Assembly: GCA_020073165.1 (NCBI GenBank)
Contig: JAIQFP010000016.1
Span: 32,497 to 96,496, forward strand
Source: Terriglobia bacterium
GTDB lineage: Bacteria > Acidobacteriota > Terriglobia > Terriglobales > Acidobacteriaceae
Direction: 5' to 3'
Length of the DNA stretch: 64,000 bases
Positions 60,522 through 64,000 of this stretch are shown here, piece after piece (position 1 is the first letter of the stretch; each line of letters begins with the position of its first letter). Made by a program: the position numbers and the translations under genes. The notes under the pieces are model-generated. The model was not told where the DNA came from. It ran no database searches and saw only the letters and a program-made list of their open reading frames with translations.

Positions 60522-61862
60522 CTACTTGGCCTCGCGACTGTCAAACATGAATACAAGACCTGCGGTTACCGTGTTCTGCGCGGTTACCGGCAAGCCGTCG
60601 CCCTTCAGGAACGTCGGCGCATTGGACATGTCGCGCCGATATTCCAGTCGGCTCAGAATGTGGCCGGCAATCATGCGCTGGAAAGTCGCGGTAACGCCGT
60701 TGAAATGCTGCGCTGTGCCGGTAGTGAATCCATCGTGATCGTCGTAATACTCGTAGCGGGTCACCAGCGCATACTTCTCGTTGAACGCGTACTTGACGTA
60801 ACCGGCGGCACCGGTCCAGAACACGGGATGTGCAACCCCCGGCATCCGGTCTCCGCGCCCGTAGTCGGTATTGAGGGTGAACGAGAGTCTGCTGGTCGGT
60901 GTGTAGCTCACCACCGTGTCCCAGAGCTGCCGCCAGTTGGAATTGTTGTTGACCTGCTCCGGACCCGCCATGTAGTTCTGGGTGAAGCTGATCCGCTTGG
61001 TAGGATTCCAGCCGAACCCAATGCCATAGGTCTTCCCGGTATTGTTGTCGATTACGCCGTTCCAGCCGTTCACCAGGAATCCGGAGATCGAGTACTTGTC
61101 ATTGAACGCGTATTTCGCGCGCAGACCGTAGTGGAAGTAGGGAATCGCGTAGGAGAACAACAGCCCGCGCGAGTAGTTCAGGTCATCTTTGGTTTCGATG
61201 ACTTCGGCGCCATGCGGCGTGACGAACTTTCCGGCATCGATCTGAAGGCCCTTGCCGACGGGGGCCAGATAGGAGAAGTACGCCTCTTTCAGATACTGAG
61301 CAAAGCCCAACCCACCGGGATCGCTTCCGTTCACCGCATTCATCGCCTGACCGAATCCGAGGGCGATGTGGTAGCCCGTTCTGCTGTTGGTGACCTCGGG
61401 AGTTTTGTCGACGACCAGTTCGATTAAATTCAAGGCAAACTGGTTGGAAGCGGCGTCAAAGCTGCGAAACGAGCTGGTGCGCGAGGCGGGCTGGTTGGAG
61501 TTGTAGTTGTAATACATATCCACGAAGCCGCTCAGCGATGTGGGGCCCAGCAAGCTCGCGATCGACGCCCCAGGCGAAGCGTTTGCCGTTGGCGTCGTGC
61601 TCACGGCACTCGATTGCGGTAGCGCTGCCATCGCTGGAGCCGTAGTGCCGGCCGGAGCGCTTCCGCCCGGCTTGAGGGTGGCGAGCTCGCTGCGAAGTTC
61701 GCTGACCTCTTTTTCAAGCTCCTGAACACGCTGCGACATGGTCGCGGAAGTCTCCTGAACTGTTTCGGTCTGTGTTTGGGCATAGCACAGTGGAACTGAC
61801 CCCAGCCCAAACCCCAAGCCCAAGCCCAATGTGGCCACAATCACCCGGCAAGTACCCTGCAT
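60522..61862 (-). CDS. outer-membrane beta-barrel porin
   Basis: 446 residues from ATG 61862; GTG 61871 is an alternative. Signal peptide (to about residue 29, ...VPLCYAQ), then a coiled-coil segment (MSQRVQELEKEVSELRSELATL), a Pro/Ala/Ser linker and a barrel of alternating strands (SGFVDMYYNYNSNQ, YHIALGFGQ, HYGLRAKYAFN, YALVTRYEYYDDHDGF) ending in MFDSREAK. It resembles the BBP2-like porins of Planctomycetes and Acidobacteria. It may let ammonium or amines cross the outer membrane, which fits its place in the island but is inference. Confidence 0.8.
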   Translation of the reverse strand: MQGTCRVIVATLGLGLGFGLGSVPLCYAQTQTETVQETSATMSQRVQELEKEVSELRSELATLKPGGSAPAGTTAPAMAALPQSSAVSTTPTANASPGASIASLLGPTSLSGFVDMYYNYNSNQPASRTSSFRSFDAASNQFALNLIELVVDKTPEVTNSRTGYHIALGFGQAMNAVNGSDPGGLGFAQYLKEAYFSYLAPVGKGLQIDAGKFVTPHGAEVIETKDDLNYSRGLLFSYAIPYFHYGLRAKYAFNDKYSISGFLVNGWNGVIDNNTGKTYGIGFGWNPTKRISFTQNYMAGPEQVNNNSNWRQLWDTVVSYTPTSRLSFTLNTDYGRGDRMPGVAHPVFWTGAAGYVKYAFNEKYALVTRYEYYDDHDGFTTGTAQHFNGVTATFQRMIAGHILSRLEYRRDMSNAPTFLKGDGLPVTAQNTVTAGLVFMFDSREAK

Positions 61863-62297
61863 AAGTACCACTCACTTTCCCCCTGCGTGCCGCATTCACC
61901 CCAAGAGTGAACCCCGCGGCTCCGTGACCAGTGAGCGCACCTTAGCGAAGCCATCCATCCACAGTCCAACGCATAGTTCTTCTTGCACCTATCGGAAATA
62001 CTTTTGAAAAATTCAATCTATGGAGGGCATAAACCAGGTTTATTGCCGCCGCTGTTCCGGCGTAAATGGTGAGTGCTTCGAAAAATCCGCTGGTGCGAAA
62101 GTCGCATTCGAGTTGATCGCGAGAAGAGCCGTTTCAGCCGAATGAAAATGATGGAGTTGGCCGCGCGCGAAAGTGAAATTCTAGGGTGCGCCAACGGCAC
62201 CGAAGCTTCGACATGCAAACCAGGATTCGCAATTTCCACAGAAGTAGCTCTGCCAGTGCCGACAGCGAGACAGATTCTGAAATCCAGATGGGAACGA
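61863..62297 (-). other. gene-free region between the LysR gene and the porin gene
   Basis: 435 bases. Read toward the porin it should hold that gene's promoter and LysR operators. I found no convincing sigma-54 box: a TGGC...TGCG pair near 61930-61950 has the wrong spacing. Small open frames on the plus strand here look like noise. Confidence 0.4.
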
Positions 62298-63257
62298 TCA
62301 GGAAAACGCGGGATGGGGTTGCGGCAAAGCCAGCGGCGATGCGCTTGCCGCCTCGCGGACGGCAGCAGGCCCATTGCGCGCGATGCCAAGCCGTACCAAT
62401 TCCATGAATGCAGTGGCGGCGCGCGGCAGGGTTCGATCCTGATCGTAGACCATGCCGAGCTCGCGCCAGAGGTCAACGTCTTCGAAGGGGATCAGGCTCA
62501 ATTGTCCCGAACGGCATTCCTCGCGCGCCAGACTTTCGCTGATCAAAGAGACGCCCATCCCCGCCGCCACGAAGGTTTTGATCATCGCGAGACTGGGTAA
62601 TTCCATTGCGATGCGCAGCCGTGACTGGTAAGGACGAAATAGCCGGTCCATGATCTGGCGCGTAAATCCGGCTTTCGGGAGTATGAGAAGCTGCTCCGCC
62701 ACCGCGCTTACGGGAGCGGCGCTCAGGCGTGCCAGCGGATTGCTCGGGCTCGTCATGATCATCAGACGATCGCGAAAAATGCGCTTGACCACCAGCCGCG
62801 GAGACTTGACCGGCATGGTTACCACGCCGACATCGATGGTGCCGTCGTGGATTTTCTCCAGGATTTTCCGGCTGAAGTTCCGATAAACGCTGATCTGAAC
62901 CTGAGAGTAGAGTCGCCGATATTCCGCAAAGATGTCCGGCAGAACATAAAGGCAGGTGGTTTCGTTCGCCCCGACGGCAAGCACACCACGAGGAGTCGCC
63001 TCCTGGTCAACCACGGCCCGCATCGATTCGTCGCGCAGTGCCAGCAAGCGAGCGGCGTATTCGAATAGGACCTCGCCGGCAGGGGTCAGACGCACCTTCT
63101 TCCCCGACCGGTCCAGGAGCTTGGCGCCGTAATCCCGCTCCAGCTGGCGGATCTTTGCGCTCACTGCCGATTGCGAGCGAAACACCTTTTCTCCAGCGCG
63201 GGAGAAATTCCCCAGCTTCGCAACTTCCAGAAATGTGGTGAGTTGGTCGAAATCCAT
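62298..63257 (-). CDS. LysR-family transcriptional regulator
   Basis: 319 residues from ATG 63257 (MDFDQLTTFLEVAKLGNF), trimmed from a longer frame. The winged helix-turn-helix (residues 3-60) has SRAGEKVFRSQSAVSAKIRQLE, followed by the substrate-binding fold with VLAVGANETTCLYVLP and GMGVSLISESLA. It heads the nitrogen island in the same direction as the genes it may control. The ligand is not known, and Cbl- or NtcB-like nitrogen regulation is a hypothesis. Confidence 0.9.
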   Translation of the reverse strand: MDFDQLTTFLEVAKLGNFSRAGEKVFRSQSAVSAKIRQLERDYGAKLLDRSGKKVRLTPAGEVLFEYAARLLALRDESMRAVVDQEATPRGVLAVGANETTCLYVLPDIFAEYRRLYSQVQISVYRNFSRKILEKIHDGTIDVGVVTMPVKSPRLVVKRIFRDRLMIMTSPSNPLARLSAAPVSAVAEQLLILPKAGFTRQIMDRLFRPYQSRLRIAMELPSLAMIKTFVAAGMGVSLISESLAREECRSGQLSLIPFEDVDLWRELGMVYDQDRTLPRAATAFMELVRLGIARNGPAAVREAASASPLALPQPHPAFS

Positions 63258-63773
63258 GCCCGTGGTCAGGGGGAGTTCAGAACATGCGTTCACGACGGAG
63301 GCAGCAAGCTCTGCGCCACTCCGCACGCCGCATGAGTGGTGGCAACCATACTAGCCAGCGAGGATTGGAGGAAATTGATTGTTTTTATGACCGGGATAAT
63401 TCTTGTTAATGGACCCCGGTGGTCACCACAGTGCGTAAAGACTCGAGAGTGATGCGCATTAACCCTGTTTTCTCGAAGCCGATTCGATTTGAAGGCTGGC
63501 CTTGATCGACATCTCGGCCGGTCGAAAAATTACGCAATCATCTCCGGACCGCGCAAAGGCTGAGACTCAATATGGTGGGTGACCGTTCGCTTTCCTTACG
63601 CCTGCGGATGTTCGCCGCGACGCGCGCCCGGGCCGGAAACTTCAAATGTAACGCTTCGCCCTGGTCGCGCCGACACTAAGCCATCAGTGTTTCAAGCACT
63701 TCCATGTCTGCACGCACCATTCGCGGTACTCGGCAGTGGGCCAGCAAGCCCGATTGTTGGTGTAATCGCCTGT
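63258..63773. other. gene-free region with AT-rich patches
   Basis: Upstream of the LysR gene and up to the IS end. It should hold the LysR promoter. The sequence near 63361-63480 is richer in A and T than the window. A 67-codon frame at 63579-63782 has no site and no family and is not accepted. Confidence 0.35.
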
Positions 63774-63774
63774 G

Positions 63775-64000
63775 GGTGTTGAAAAAGTCACGGATTGGAC
63801 CGATCTTGTGCGGGCTGGGTCTGCGAGTCCTTTTCTCGTTTTCTAAGCGGTGACAGTTAGCGGTGCAGTTGGTTGGCTGAGGAACCGCACCAGTCGCTTG
63901 ATGTTCTGCGCAGCCGCCGCCAGGAAGAACTGCTCCCGCACGAACTTTAATCTCCGCAGACGCAAGCGACGCAGTCCGATTTGATTCTTCAGTTCGGCGA
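63775..64000 (-). mobile_element. end of an IS1182-like insertion sequence
   Basis: The transposase C-terminus enters at the window edge, and about 60 bases behind its stop a GGTGTTGAAAAAGTC segment (63775-63789) looks like the terminal inverted repeat of IS1182-like elements, which often start with GTTGAAAAA. The other end lies outside, so the full element and any target duplication cannot be seen. Confidence 0.5.
63843..64000 (-). CDS. IS1182-like DDE transposase, C-terminal fragment
   Basis: Read on the minus strand from the window edge to a TAG at 63843-63845: 51 residues containing the KNQIGLRRLRLRRLKFVREQF and AAAAQNIKRLVRFL segments. These are the last helices of the IS1182/IS4-type transposase. 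The catalytic residues are outside the window, so intactness cannot be judged. Confidence 0.65.
   Translation of the reverse strand, partial: AELKNQIGLRRLRLRRLKFVREQFFLAAAAQNIKRLVRFLSQPTAPLTVTA

Noticed and set aside
61925..61955. Sigma-54 promoter before the porin gene
   Set aside because: TGGC and TGCG are present on the minus strand but the GG to GC spacing is two bases too long.
62073..62600. 175-codon plus-strand frame between porin and LysR genes
   Set aside because: It runs into the LysR coding region on the opposite strand and shows no family; likely chance.
63579..63782. 67-codon frame upstream of the IS end
   Set aside because: No ribosome site, no family, and it runs into the likely terminal repeat of the element.

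Overview
The window is a contiguous, gene-dense bacterial chromosome segment of high GC, with no CRISPR array, rRNA, tRNA or prophage that I could see. The best inferred source is an Acidobacteriota bacterium of the Terriglobia/Koribacter-like kind. The signs are a very large secreted beta-propeller protein whose tail carries the membrane segment plus Cys-Gly-rich module that I associate with acidobacterial secreted proteins, a 14-repeat FG-GAP protein, a hopanoid glycosyltransferase of the HpnI type, an exported AmmeMemoRadiSam pair, and many short coding regions with strong AGGAGG sites. This assignment rests on family content only.

Layout. 1-9.9 kb: a MIO-dependent ammonia-lyase with Cys in place of the usual Ser, then a minus-strand operon that pairs a Flp-type pilin (3828-3992) with a PflX/COG1313 radical SAM protein behind a structured leader, a mono-haem cytochrome, a DinB-like protein, an AzgA purine permease, a stand-alone caspase-like protease and a flavodoxin-fold reductase. 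9.5-12 kb: a row of small stress-type genes (membrane protein, degenerate receiver, phosphoribosyltransferase, helix-hairpin-helix protein). 12-17 kb: the AmmeMemoRadiSam system, built as a Tat-signal radical SAM protein followed by a Sec-signal MEMO-AMMECR1 fusion, and convergent with it a membrane-embedded spermidine-synthase-like protein. 17-25.7 kb: formate-tetrahydrofolate ligase; an EF-P, archease, RtcB cluster; a hemerythrin; an OPT transporter coupled to an HExxPGH metallopeptidase. 25.7-35 kb: mixed housekeeping and envelope genes including a cobalamin-type radical SAM protein, HpnI and an ArnT-like GT-C enzyme. 35-43.5 kb: cold-shock protein and large secreted repeat proteins. 43.6-51 kb: a MacA/ABC-ATPase/MacB-permease exporter, modBC without modA, a second GT-C enzyme and a DUF3467 protein.

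51-63.3 kb is a nitrogen-sensing island, twelve consecutive minus-strand genes: LysR regulator, outer-membrane porin, two small membrane proteins, ammonium transporter 2, TPR protein, small membrane protein, CPA2 antiporter, P-II protein, ammonium transporter 1, second P-II protein, and the P-II uridylyltransferase GlnD. Together these would bring in ammonium and report nitrogen status by uridylylation of P-II at Tyr51, which both copies keep. The right edge holds the end of an IS1182-like element whose transposase runs out of the window.

The item most likely to reward study is the AmmeMemoRadiSam pair. Both proteins carry export signals, which places a radical SAM enzyme of unknown function, and its MEMO/AMMECR1 partner, on the outer side of the membrane or at least anchored to it.
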